Shown: piece after piece, positions 17,755 to 25,686 of the stretch | Numbering within the stretch: position 1 is the first letter of the stretch | Layout of the letters: every line of letters starts with the position of its first letter | Source: Clostridiales bacterium | GTDB taxonomy: Bacteria; Bacillota; Clostridia; Oscillospirales; Oscillospiraceae | Length of the DNA: 50,420 nt | NCBI GenBank assembly: GCA_019418625.1 | Contig: DYBL01000104.1 | Span: 1-50,420, forward strand | Direction: 5' to 3' | The notes under the pieces: model-generated | The model's database searches: none | What the model was told of the DNA's origin: nothing | The model's input: only the letters and a program-made list of their open reading frames with translations | Program-made: the position numbers and the translations under genes

Positions 17755-18633
17755 ATGAAAGGCATTGTATTGGCCGGCGGCAGCGGCACAAGACTGTATC
17801 CCCTTACGATGGTAACCTCCAAACAGTTGCTCCCGATCTATGATAAACCCATGGTCTACTATCCCCTGTCCACGCTGATGCTGGCGGGGATCCGGGACAT
17901 CCTCATTATCTCCACGCCGCAGGATCTGCCCAATTTTGAGCGGCTTTTGGGCGATGGCAGCAAATTCGGCATCCACCTTTCCTACAAGGTGCAGCCCTCT
18001 CCGGACGGACTGGCGCAGGCATTTATTTTGGGTGAGGAGTTTGTCGGCGGGGACCGGTGCGCCATGATCTTGGGAGACAATGTGTTCTATGGCGCCGGGC
18101 TGACTGCCCATCTCAAGCGGGCCGCCGCCCAGGAAGTCGGTGCCACGGTGTTTGGATACTATGTGGACGATCCCCAGCGGTTCGGCGTGGTGGAATTTGA
18201 CGCTTCCGGCAAGGCGGTGTCTCTGGAGGAGAAACCTGCAAACCCCAAGTCCAACTATGCGGTGACCGGGCTTTATTTCTATGATGAGAAGGTCTGCCGG
18301 CGGGCAAAGAGCCTGAAGCCCTCTGCCCGGGGAGAGCTGGAGATCACCGACCTCAACCGGATGTATCTGGAAGAGGGATCTTTGAATGTGGTCACTCTGG
18401 GGCGGGGCTATGCCTGGCTGGATACAGGCACGGTGGACTCCCTGGCAGAGGCTACGGAGTTTGTCCGGGTCATTGAGACGCGGACGGACGCCAAGATCGC
18501 GGCGCTGGAGGAGATCGCCTACCGCAACGGCTGGATCGATCGGACGATGCTGCTGGCCTCTGCGGAGAAATACGGAAAGTCTCCTTACGGCGCGCATCTG
18601 CGGGCAGTGGCAGACAACAAAATTCGCTATTGA
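17755..18633 (+). CDS. rfbA: Glucose-1-phosphate thymidylyltransferase
   Basis: First step of dTDP-L-rhamnose synthesis: dTTP plus glucose-1-phosphate to dTDP-glucose. It has 292 residues, the standard RmlA length. The nucleotide-binding signature LAGGSGTRLYPLT sits at residues 5-17, followed by LLPIYDKPMVYYPLSTLM. Product-site residues are in LGDNVFYG and EEKPANPKSNYAVTGLYFYD-type stretches. GGAGG is upstream. It is the first gene of the surface polysaccharide locus. Confidence 0.96.
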   Translation: MKGIVLAGGSGTRLYPLTMVTSKQLLPIYDKPMVYYPLSTLMLAGIRDILIISTPQDLPNFERLLGDGSKFGIHLSYKVQPSPDGLAQAFILGEEFVGGDRCAMILGDNVFYGAGLTAHLKRAAAQEVGATVFGYYVDDPQRFGVVEFDASGKAVSLEEKPANPKSNYAVTGLYFYDEKVCRRAKSLKPSARGELEITDLNRMYLEEGSLNVVTLGRGYAWLDTGTVDSLAEATEFVRVIETRTDAKIAALEEIAYRNGWIDRTMLLASAEKYGKSPYGAHLRAVADNKIRY

Positions 18634-18648
18634 AAGGCACAAAGACCA

Positions 18649-19194
18649 ATGGAATTTATTAAGACAAAGCTGGACGGCGTGATGATCGTGGAACCGAAGG
18701 TGTTCGGAGACCATCGCGGTTTTTTCATGGAGAGCTATTCCAAGCGGGAGTTTGAAAAGGCCGGGCTTTTTTATGACTTTGTGCAGGACAATCACTCTTC
18801 TTCCACGGTGAAGGGGACGCTGCGGGGCATCCACTTCCAGAAAGGAGACAAGGCCCAGGCCAAGCTGGTGCGGTGCGCCCGGGGCGCCGTGCTGGATGTG
18901 GCGGTGGATCTGCGCCCTGCCAGTCCTACGTATAAGCAGTGGGTGGCGGTAGAGCTGTCGGAGGAGAACAAGCGCCAGCTGCTGATCCCCCGGGGCTTCG
19001 GCCATGGTTTCGTGACGCTGACGGACCATGTGGAGTTTCTCTACAAGGCGGATAATTACTATGCCCCTGAGGCCGACGGCGGCATCCGCTGGAACGATCC
19101 GGAACTGGCCGTTGACTGGGGAGTGGAAAATCCGATCCTGTCCCAGAAGGACCAGACCTCTCCCTGGCTGAAAGATGCCGAAACCGGATTTTAA
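18649..19194 (+). CDS. rfbC: dTDP-4-dehydrorhamnose 3,5-epimerase
   Basis: Third step of dTDP-L-rhamnose synthesis. It has 181 residues, a cupin fold of normal size. It shows DHRGFFMESYSKREF, then GTLRGIHFQKGD with the catalytic His, and RGFGHGFVTLTDHVEFLYK with the catalytic-site Tyr region following. It starts 15 bases after rfbA and is co-transcribed with it. Confidence 0.96.
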   Translation: MEFIKTKLDGVMIVEPKVFGDHRGFFMESYSKREFEKAGLFYDFVQDNHSSSTVKGTLRGIHFQKGDKAQAKLVRCARGAVLDVAVDLRPASPTYKQWVAVELSEENKRQLLIPRGFGHGFVTLTDHVEFLYKADNYYAPEADGGIRWNDPELAVDWGVENPILSQKDQTSPWLKDAETGF

Positions 19195-19206
19195 GGAGAA
19201 GTTGTT

Positions 19207-20226
19207 ATGAAAATGCTCATTACCGGCGGCGCCGGTTTTATCGGCAGCAATTTTATCTTCTATATGCGCAAGATGCATCCGGACTATGATCTGGTGTGCG
19301 TCGATAAGCTCACCTATGCGGGAAATCTGGAGACGCTTGCCTCTGTGATGGATGATCCGAAGTTCCGCTTCATCCGGGCGGACATTGCCGACCGGAGTGA
19401 AATTTACCGGATTTTTGAGGCGGAAAAGCCGGATACCGTGGTGAACTTTGCGGCGGAGAGCCATGTGGACCGCTCCATCGAAAATCCGGCGGTGTTTCTG
19501 GAGACCAATGTCATGGGCACCCAGGCACTGCTGGACGCCAGCCGGAAATACGGCGTGAAGCGCTACCATCAGGTCTCCACCGATGAGGTCTACGGCGACC
19601 TGCCGCTGGACCGACCGGACCTGTTTTTCACGGAGGAGACGCCGCTGCACACCTCCTCCCCCTATTCTGCTTCCAAGGCTTCGGCAGACCTGCTGTGCAA
19701 TGCGTATCAGCGCACCTACGGCATGCCCATCACCATCTCCCGCTGCTCCAATAACTATGGCCCCTACCAGTTCCCGGAAAAGCTCATTCCGCTGATGATC
19801 GCCAATGCTCTGGCGGATAAGCCCCTGCCGGTATACGGAGAGGGATTGAACGTGCGGGACTGGCTGTATGTGGAGGACCACTGCGCTGCCATTGACCGCA
19901 TCCTGGAGAAGGGACAGGTGGGCCAGGTCTACAATATCGGCGGACACAATGAGATGCGCAATATCGATATCGTGAAGATCATCCTGAAGGCGCTGGACAA
20001 GCCCGAGTCCCTCATTACCCATGTAACGGACCGAAAGGGCCACGATATGCGCTATGCCATCGATCCGGAAAAGATCCATCGGGAGCTGGGCTGGCTGCCG
20101 GAGACCAAGTTTGCCGACGGCATCCAGAAGACCATCCAGTGGTATCTGGACAACCGGTCCTGGTGGGAAAATATTGTCAACGGAGAGTACCAGACCTATT
20201 ATGAGCGGATGTACGCAAACCGGTAA
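19207..20226 (+). CDS. rfbB: dTDP-glucose 4,6-dehydratase
   Basis: Second step of dTDP-L-rhamnose synthesis. It has 339 residues. It is an extended SDR with the NAD site TGGAGFIGSNF at residues 6-16, the active-site SAM ESHVDRS, the YSASK catalytic motif, and the TDEVYGD stretch typical for RmlB. AAGGAGAAG ribosome site 6 bases before ATG. Its last 26 bases overlap the following glycosyltransferase frame. Confidence 0.96.
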   Translation: MKMLITGGAGFIGSNFIFYMRKMHPDYDLVCVDKLTYAGNLETLASVMDDPKFRFIRADIADRSEIYRIFEAEKPDTVVNFAAESHVDRSIENPAVFLETNVMGTQALLDASRKYGVKRYHQVSTDEVYGDLPLDRPDLFFTEETPLHTSSPYSASKASADLLCNAYQRTYGMPITISRCSNNYGPYQFPEKLIPLMIANALADKPLPVYGEGLNVRDWLYVEDHCAAIDRILEKGQVGQVYNIGGHNEMRNIDIVKIILKALDKPESLITHVTDRKGHDMRYAIDPEKIHRELGWLPETKFADGIQKTIQWYLDNRSWWENIVNGEYQTYYERMYANR

Positions 20227-21136
20227 GCCGCGGATCGCCATTTTGATGGCGGTCTACGAGCCGCGGATGGACTGGCTGCGGGAGCAGATGGAGTCGCTGA
20301 ACGCGCAGACATATCCGAATTTGATGCTGTATGTCCGGGACGATTGCTCTCCCACGGTGCCGCATGAAGAAATACAGTCCTGTTTGCAGGACTGTATTTC
20401 GGCGTTTCCCTGGCAACTGCGGCGCAATGAAAGGAATCTTGGCTCCAACGGGACCTTTGAACAGCTGACCCGAGAGGCAGAGGGAGAATTTTTTGCTTAC
20501 TGCGACCAGGATGACATCTGGCTTCCGGAGAAGCTGGAAACCTTGGAGCGGGCGCTGCCGGCTGCCGATGATACCATGGCGTACAGCGATGTGGCCGTAA
20601 TAGACGCGGCGGGATCCCCCCTGGCACCTTCTTTGCGGGCGATCCGGCCGCGGCTGAGGTATTTGCAGGGGACGGGCCTTGCGGAGCGGTATTTTTTCCG
20701 CAACTGCACGGCTGGATGTACGATGCTTCTTCGCAGCCGGATCGCCAAAGGGGTGCTTCCGTTCCCGGGCAAAACGGTGTGTGACCAATGGCTGGCCATA
20801 GCCGCGGCGGCGCAGGGGCGGGTGGTATTTGTGGACCGCCCGCTGGTGCGGTACCGGCAGCACCGCAGCAACCAGACCGGCATCCTGACCGGCGTGACGG
20901 ACCGGGCCAGCTACCGGGTATATAAGATCGTGCCTTTGGCGGAGCGGCTGGAATTTTACCGGCAGTACTGGACCCCCAGCACGGCCCTGGAAAAGTTTGT
21001 GGAAGCCCGGCAGCAGGGAGCGGTCGGGACCATTTGGCGCTATCGGGACCTGAGCCGGCCCGAGGCCATGGCGGAGATCGGAATGCACATAATGCCGGGT
21101 TGGATGTCCCGGTTCATATTAAGGAGAATTCCATGA
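20201..21136 (+). CDS. Family 2 glycosyltransferase (rhamnosyltransferase-like)
   Basis: Cytoplasmic sugar transferase for the surface polymer, 311 residues from ATG 20201. It is a GT-A fold: opening IAILMAVYEP, the nucleotide-binding RDDCSP, and the DxD-like block AYCDQDDIWLPEKLE, which is characteristic of RgpB/WbbL-like rhamnosyltransferases. It is inserted between rfbB and rfbD, overlapping both (26 bases and ATGA), which suggests it uses the dTDP-rhamnose made here. An alternative later start at ATG 20246 would remove the first strand, so the earlier ATG is chosen although its ribosome site is weak. Confidence 0.85.
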   Translation: MSGCTQTGKPRIAILMAVYEPRMDWLREQMESLNAQTYPNLMLYVRDDCSPTVPHEEIQSCLQDCISAFPWQLRRNERNLGSNGTFEQLTREAEGEFFAYCDQDDIWLPEKLETLERALPAADDTMAYSDVAVIDAAGSPLAPSLRAIRPRLRYLQGTGLAERYFFRNCTAGCTMLLRSRIAKGVLPFPGKTVCDQWLAIAAAAQGRVVFVDRPLVRYRQHRSNQTGILTGVTDRASYRVYKIVPLAERLEFYRQYWTPSTALEKFVEARQQGAVGTIWRYRDLSRPEAMAEIGMHIMPGWMSRFILRRIP

Positions 21137-21984
21137 GAGTACTGGTGACAGGCGCCAGCGGACAGCTGGGCTATGATGTGTGCCGGGAACTGGAGCGGCG
21201 CGGCGTACCCTTTGCGGGCACCAGCTCCAGGACCCTGGATATTACCGATAGCGGGGCTGTTTTGACGGCATTGGAGACATACCGCCCGCACGCGGTGATC
21301 CACTGCGCGGCTTACACGGCGGTGGACCGGGCGGAAGAGGAGCCGGAGCGGGCCTTTGCGGTCAATGAAACGGGGACCCGAAATGTGGCTGCCGCCTGTG
21401 CCGGCGTAGGCGCCAAGATGATCTATATTTCCACGGACTATGTGTTTGCTGGAGCGGGAGAAGCATTTTATGAGACCTACGATGCAGCAGGCCCCCTGAA
21501 TGTGTATGGCCGCAGCAAGCTGGCCGGGGAGCAGGCGGTGCGGGAGCTGTTGGACCGATACTTCATTGTCCGCATTTCCTGGGTCTTTGGCAGAAACGGG
21601 AATAATTTTATCAAGACCATGCTGCGCCTGGCCGAAAGCCGTTCGGAAGTTCGGGTGGTCTGCGATCAGATCGGGAGCCCCACTTATACGGCGGATCTGG
21701 CACCGCTGCTGTGCGATATGACCGGCACAGAGAAATATGGGGTCTATCATGCCACCAATGAAGGCGTCTGCTCCTGGGCGGAGCTGGCACAAGAGGTGTT
21801 CCACAGGTCCGGCAAGGCGGTGCATGTGGAACCGATCCTCACGGCGGAGTATCCCACCAAGGCGGTACGGCCGCTGAATTCGAGACTGAGCAAGCGTGCG
21901 CTGGATGAGGCGGGCTTCTCCCGCCTGCCCTGCTGGCAGGATGCGCTGGACCGGTTTTTGAAAGAACTGGAAGGAAACAAATAG
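21133..21984 (+). CDS. rfbD: dTDP-4-dehydrorhamnose reductase
   Basis: Last step, giving dTDP-L-rhamnose. It has 283 residues. It has the SDR cofactor site TGASGQLGYDV at residues 6-16, the CAAYTAVDRAEEEPE block, the STDYVFAG motif and catalytic YGRSK. ATG 21133 lies within AAGGAGAATTCC-ATGA, overlapping the preceding stop by 4 bases. A longer open frame upstream overlaps the glycosyltransferase and is rejected. Confidence 0.95.
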   Translation: MRVLVTGASGQLGYDVCRELERRGVPFAGTSSRTLDITDSGAVLTALETYRPHAVIHCAAYTAVDRAEEEPERAFAVNETGTRNVAAACAGVGAKMIYISTDYVFAGAGEAFYETYDAAGPLNVYGRSKLAGEQAVRELLDRYFIVRISWVFGRNGNNFIKTMLRLAESRSEVRVVCDQIGSPTYTADLAPLLCDMTGTEKYGVYHATNEGVCSWAELAQEVFHRSGKAVHVEPILTAEYPTKAVRPLNSRLSKRALDEAGFSRLPCWQDALDRFLKELEGNK

Positions 21985-21989
21985 ACGAT

Positions 21990-23447
21990 ATGAAAAAGCT
22001 CTTTTCCGTAAAATATATTTTGTGGACTGCCCTCGGCCTGTATGCGGTGCTGGCGGTGGTGTTCTATGCCTTGGGCGGACAGCAGCTGCATATTCGGGAT
22101 GTGCAGACCGACGACATGGTGACGCCCACTGCCGACGTGGATGAGATCCGGTCCGACTGCGTGATCCGCCAGCCGTTTTCCATCGATGCCGACCGGATCA
22201 CCGGTGTGTCCCTGTTTACGGGTACCTATGGCCGGAATAATACCTGCTCTTTGCGGGTGGCCGTGTACCGGGAGGAGGAGGAAGTGGCCAGTGCGCAGCT
22301 TCCCGCCGGCCAATTGACGGACACCGGTGAGACGGACATCTGGTTTTCCCAGCCGGTGAGCATTACGCCGGGGGAGGATCTGACGCTGGAGATCACATCT
22401 CCGGACGGCAGCGGAGCCAATGCGGTGACGGTGTTTTACGGCAGCAGCATCTCGGTCTCCAAGGGAAGCGTGGAAAAGGAACTGGAGGAGTCGGAGCTGG
22501 CCCGGGTCAACGGCACGGCCATCCAGGGGATACTGTGCTTCCAGGTAACGGGGACCGAGGATCTGCTGTTTGGCCATATTTACTGGTACCTGGCCGCGGT
22601 TGGCGGCTTGATCCTGGCGGGATTTATTTGGTCTGTCCGAAGAAAATACAAAAAGGGACTATCCTCGCCGACGCTGCGGTTTTTGGATGCCATCCGCCGT
22701 TACGGCTTTTTGATGGAACAGCTGGTCAACCGGGATTTCAAGGCCAAGTACAAGCGCAGCGTGCTGGGAATTTTGTGGAGTTTTCTCAACCCGCTTTTGA
22801 TGATGATGGTCCAGTATGTGGTATTCTCCACTCTGTTCCAGTCCAATATTCCCAACTTCCCGCTCTATCTGCTCACAGGTATCGTCTGCTTTAACTTTTT
22901 CAATGAGTCTACCAACATGTGCCTGCAGTCCATCTCCGGCAATGCGGGCCTGATCACCAAGGTCTATGTGCCTAAGTATATCTATCCTGTGACCCGGGTG
23001 CTTTCCAGCTCCATCAACCTGATGCTGAGCCTGATCCCGCTGCTTTTGGTAATGCTCATTACCCGTACGCCCATCCGGCCGCAGGTGCTGCTGATCGTGT
23101 TCGGTATTTTCTGCCTGGAGATCTTCTGCCTTGGCATGGGGCTGATCCTGGCGTCTTTGATGGTCTTTTTCCGGGATACGCAGTTTATCTGGGGCGTTCT
23201 GGTGACGATCTTGAACTTTGCGACGCCGATTTTTTACCCGGAAAGCATTATCCCGGCGCGATTTATGACGCTCTACAAAATGAATCCGCTGTACCATGTG
23301 ATCCGCTTTTTGCGGATCGTGCTGATGGACGGCGTGTCTCCGGAGCCCAAGGCATATCTGCTGTGCCTGATCGCCTGCGTGGTGCCCTTGGTACTGGGCG
23401 TGGTTGTATTTAAAAAGAATCAGGATAAATTTATCCTGTATATTTGA
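21990..23447 (+). CDS. wzm: Polysaccharide ABC transporter permease (Wzm-type) with an extra N-terminal extracytoplasmic domain
   Basis: Membrane half of an ABC exporter for lipid-linked polymer. The C-terminal 260 residues (from about 224) are a normal Wzm/TagG: LVNRDFKAKYKRSVLGILWSFLNPLL-like start and FATPIFYPESIIP with the usual six helices. Unusually, residues 9-30 form a first membrane segment, then about 160 residues of beta-rich sequence (31-190, with LFTGTYGRNNTCSLRVAVY), then another membrane segment at about 193-212. The extra part is predicted outside the cell. It could bind the polymer or the cell wall. Wzm proteins are normally only about 260 residues. Confidence 0.88.
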   Translation: MKKLFSVKYILWTALGLYAVLAVVFYALGGQQLHIRDVQTDDMVTPTADVDEIRSDCVIRQPFSIDADRITGVSLFTGTYGRNNTCSLRVAVYREEEEVASAQLPAGQLTDTGETDIWFSQPVSITPGEDLTLEITSPDGSGANAVTVFYGSSISVSKGSVEKELEESELARVNGTAIQGILCFQVTGTEDLLFGHIYWYLAAVGGLILAGFIWSVRRKYKKGLSSPTLRFLDAIRRYGFLMEQLVNRDFKAKYKRSVLGILWSFLNPLLMMMVQYVVFSTLFQSNIPNFPLYLLTGIVCFNFFNESTNMCLQSISGNAGLITKVYVPKYIYPVTRVLSSSINLMLSLIPLLLVMLITRTPIRPQVLLIVFGIFCLEIFCLGMGLILASLMVFFRDTQFIWGVLVTILNFATPIFYPESIIPARFMTLYKMNPLYHVIRFLRIVLMDGVSPEPKAYLLCLIACVVPLVLGVVVFKKNQDKFILYI

Positions 23448-23458
23448 GGAGGAAACGG

Positions 23459-24190
23459 ATGGAGATCATAAAAGCGGAAAATGTATCCATGCGGTTCCGC
23501 CTCTCCGCAGACCGGATCACCAGCATGAAGGAATATGTGGTCCGGATGCTGACGGGACGGCTGCAGTATAAGGAGTTTTGGGCCCTTCGGAATGTTTCCT
23601 TTTCCGTTGAAAAGGGGGAGGTCCTGGGCGTCATCGGCCACAACGGCGCCGGCAAGAGCACACTTTTAAAGGTGATTTCCGGGATCCTCCGGCCCACGGA
23701 GGGCTCTGTGACTGTGCAGGGCAATATCGTCCCCATGTTGGAGCTGGGCTCCGGATTCGACTTTGATATGACCGGCCGGGAGAATATTTTTCTCAACGGC
23801 GCCATTCTTGGATACAGCAAGGAGTTTTTGACGGCCAAATACCAGGAGATCGTGGATTTTTCCGAATTGGGAGACTTCATTGACGAGCCTCTGCGCAACT
23901 ATTCCTCCGGCATGATGATGCGTCTGGCCTTCTCCATTGCCACGGTGGTGGAGCCGGAGATTTTGATCGTGGACGAGATCCTGGCGGTGGGTGACGCGGA
24001 TTTCCAGGCCAAGAGCAAGCGGCGCATGATGGAGCTGATGAGCGGCGGCACCACGGTGCTGCTGGTGTCCCATACGCTTTCCCAGGTTCGGGAAATGTGC
24101 GATAAGGTGCTTTGGATCGAGCACGGCCAGGTGCAGGGCTACGGAGAGACAAAGGTGCTCTGTGACGCTTATGAAGGAAAAGAAAGATGA
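23459..24190 (+). CDS. wzt: Polysaccharide ABC transporter ATP-binding protein (Wzt-type, no carbohydrate-binding domain)
   Basis: Drives polymer export with the permease. It has 243 residues. It shows the Wzt/TagH N-terminus (VSMRFRLSADRITSMKEY), Walker A GHNGAGKST, the family block ELGSGFDFDMTGRENIFLNG, the signature YSSGMMMRLAFS, and Walker B ILIVDEILAVGD. It ends soon after the D-loop and H-loop (LVSHTLSQV), so it has no C-terminal carbohydrate-binding module. ATG 23459 follows GAGGAGG. It overlaps the next gene by ATGA. Confidence 0.93.
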   Translation: MEIIKAENVSMRFRLSADRITSMKEYVVRMLTGRLQYKEFWALRNVSFSVEKGEVLGVIGHNGAGKSTLLKVISGILRPTEGSVTVQGNIVPMLELGSGFDFDMTGRENIFLNGAILGYSKEFLTAKYQEIVDFSELGDFIDEPLRNYSSGMMMRLAFSIATVVEPEILIVDEILAVGDADFQAKSKRRMMELMSGGTTVLLVSHTLSQVREMCDKVLWIEHGQVQGYGETKVLCDAYEGKER

Positions 24191-25635
24191 AAAAGTTTAG
24201 GTGGCAACACAAAAAAGAAATCGCTCAGGAGAGTCAAAATCAGGATGAGTCTCTGCAAAAGCAGCTTGACCAGATGGAGGCACAGAGGAACGCTTTTCAA
24301 GAAGAGGTCCAGCGCCTTTCTGCGGAGCTGAAAGAAGTGGAGGGGCACCGTGCACTGTTTTTGGCGCAGAGGGAGGAAGCGGAGGAAAATTTAAAACACT
24401 GCAAAGCTGAGCTTGCGGAAGTGGAACGGCAAAGAGACGTGTTTGTGGAGCAGAGGGATGTATTACAGCAGGAGGTTACGCGTCTTTACCAAGGTCATAC
24501 CGATCTGGAAAATGAAATCAATTTTTTGAAATACCGGATTGAGACACTGGATGCACTTCATGAGAGGATTGTCCAGAGACACTGGGCAAAAGAGACGGAC
24601 CCTGCCACAAAGTATACCTGTGCGTACCCGTTTGATCGGATTGAGATATTGCCGGACGGAGCAGTTTACTCCTGCTGCAGCGCGTATTTAAAGCACGGAT
24701 TTTCCTTTGGAAACATTTTTTCACAGGATATGGAGCAGATCTGGAACTCTGATCATGCGAAAAAATTGCGCTATTCTGTTTCGTGCGGTGCGTTTGAATA
24801 TTGTCAGGATAACTGCCTGCAATTTATGAGCCGGGAGGCAGAGCCTTATCCGGTTATGCCCCGTGAAGGAAAGCCAGCTCAGTTTGCTTCCTCCCATGAC
24901 TGCACCATGCAGCGCATGCCCAAATATATCACGCTCTCTTGTGACGAGTCTTGTAATTTGCACTGCAAAAGCTGCCGGGAGCATGTAAAAATGATGAGCG
25001 CGGAAGAAAGTGAAAAATTGACGCGCATCCTTATGGAGAAAGTGCGTCCGCTGCTGGGACAGTGCGAGCAGCTCAGCCTGCTGGGCTCTGGTGAGTTTTT
25101 GGTCAGCAAGGCTACTTCCGTACTGCTGAAAAGCCTCAGCCATCAGGAGTTCCCACAGCTGAAACTGGACATTCTTACAAATGGACAGCTTTTTACGAAA
25201 GAAAGATGGGAAACATATTCCAATCTCGATGGCATGCCGCTGACGATTCGTGTTTCCATAGACGGCGCTACTAAGGAGACCTATGAGTCCCTGCGGCGCG
25301 GCGGAAAGTGGGAAACGATTTGCCAAAATATGGAGTATCTGGGAAATGCCAAAAAGCATGGACAGATTCAATCTCTGGGAATCCATTTTGTTATGCAGAG
25401 AAATAATTTCCGGGAAGCGGAAGCCCTTGTGGGGCTGGCAAAAAGGTGGCATGCGGATTTTATTCGCTTTTTGGCCCTTGCCAACTGGGGGACGTTTTCA
25501 GCTGAGGAGTATTGCAGAGAAAATGTGTTTGACCCCAAAAATGAAGAATACGCGGAGGCGTCTGCTTTACTGCGAAGAATTTGCACACAGACCAAAGATC
25601 TGAAGATATATCAAAATATTATGAATTTACAGTAA
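24187..25635 (+). CDS. Radical SAM protein with N-terminal coiled coil and N-terminal SPASM-like domain
   Basis: A 482-residue protein of unknown target. Residues about 15-125 are a heptad-rich coiled coil. A SPASM-like Cys domain follows at about 139-210 (Cys145, 163, 164, 200, 206, 210). Only after it comes the radical SAM core, with the CX3CX2C motif at Cys256, 260, 263 (SCNLHCKSC) and LSLLGSGEFL, RVSIDGATKETYESLRRGG. In known SPASM enzymes the auxiliary domain lies after the core, so the order is inverted. It would use S-adenosylmethionine to modify a sugar or peptide. It overlaps wzt by ATGA and precedes the ruler-like protein. GC content is lower than in neighbours. Confidence 0.85.
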   Translation: MKKFRWQHKKEIAQESQNQDESLQKQLDQMEAQRNAFQEEVQRLSAELKEVEGHRALFLAQREEAEENLKHCKAELAEVERQRDVFVEQRDVLQQEVTRLYQGHTDLENEINFLKYRIETLDALHERIVQRHWAKETDPATKYTCAYPFDRIEILPDGAVYSCCSAYLKHGFSFGNIFSQDMEQIWNSDHAKKLRYSVSCGAFEYCQDNCLQFMSREAEPYPVMPREGKPAQFASSHDCTMQRMPKYITLSCDESCNLHCKSCREHVKMMSAEESEKLTRILMEKVRPLLGQCEQLSLLGSGEFLVSKATSVLLKSLSHQEFPQLKLDILTNGQLFTKERWETYSNLDGMPLTIRVSIDGATKETYESLRRGGKWETICQNMEYLGNAKKHGQIQSLGIHFVMQRNNFREAEALVGLAKRWHADFIRFLALANWGTFSAEEYCRENVFDPKNEEYAEASALLRRICTQTKDLKIYQNIMNLQ

Positions 25636-25686
25636 AAAAACCAACGCGCTTTTCTGCCCGTTGAGATTGGGAGGAGACTATACGCG

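Noticed and set aside
17314..20241. A 2.9-kb open frame on the minus strand opposite the rfb genes
   Set aside because: No recognisable domain, and low-complexity His/Gly/Leu-rich translation. The plus strand encodes four well-conserved enzymes with their own ribosome sites.
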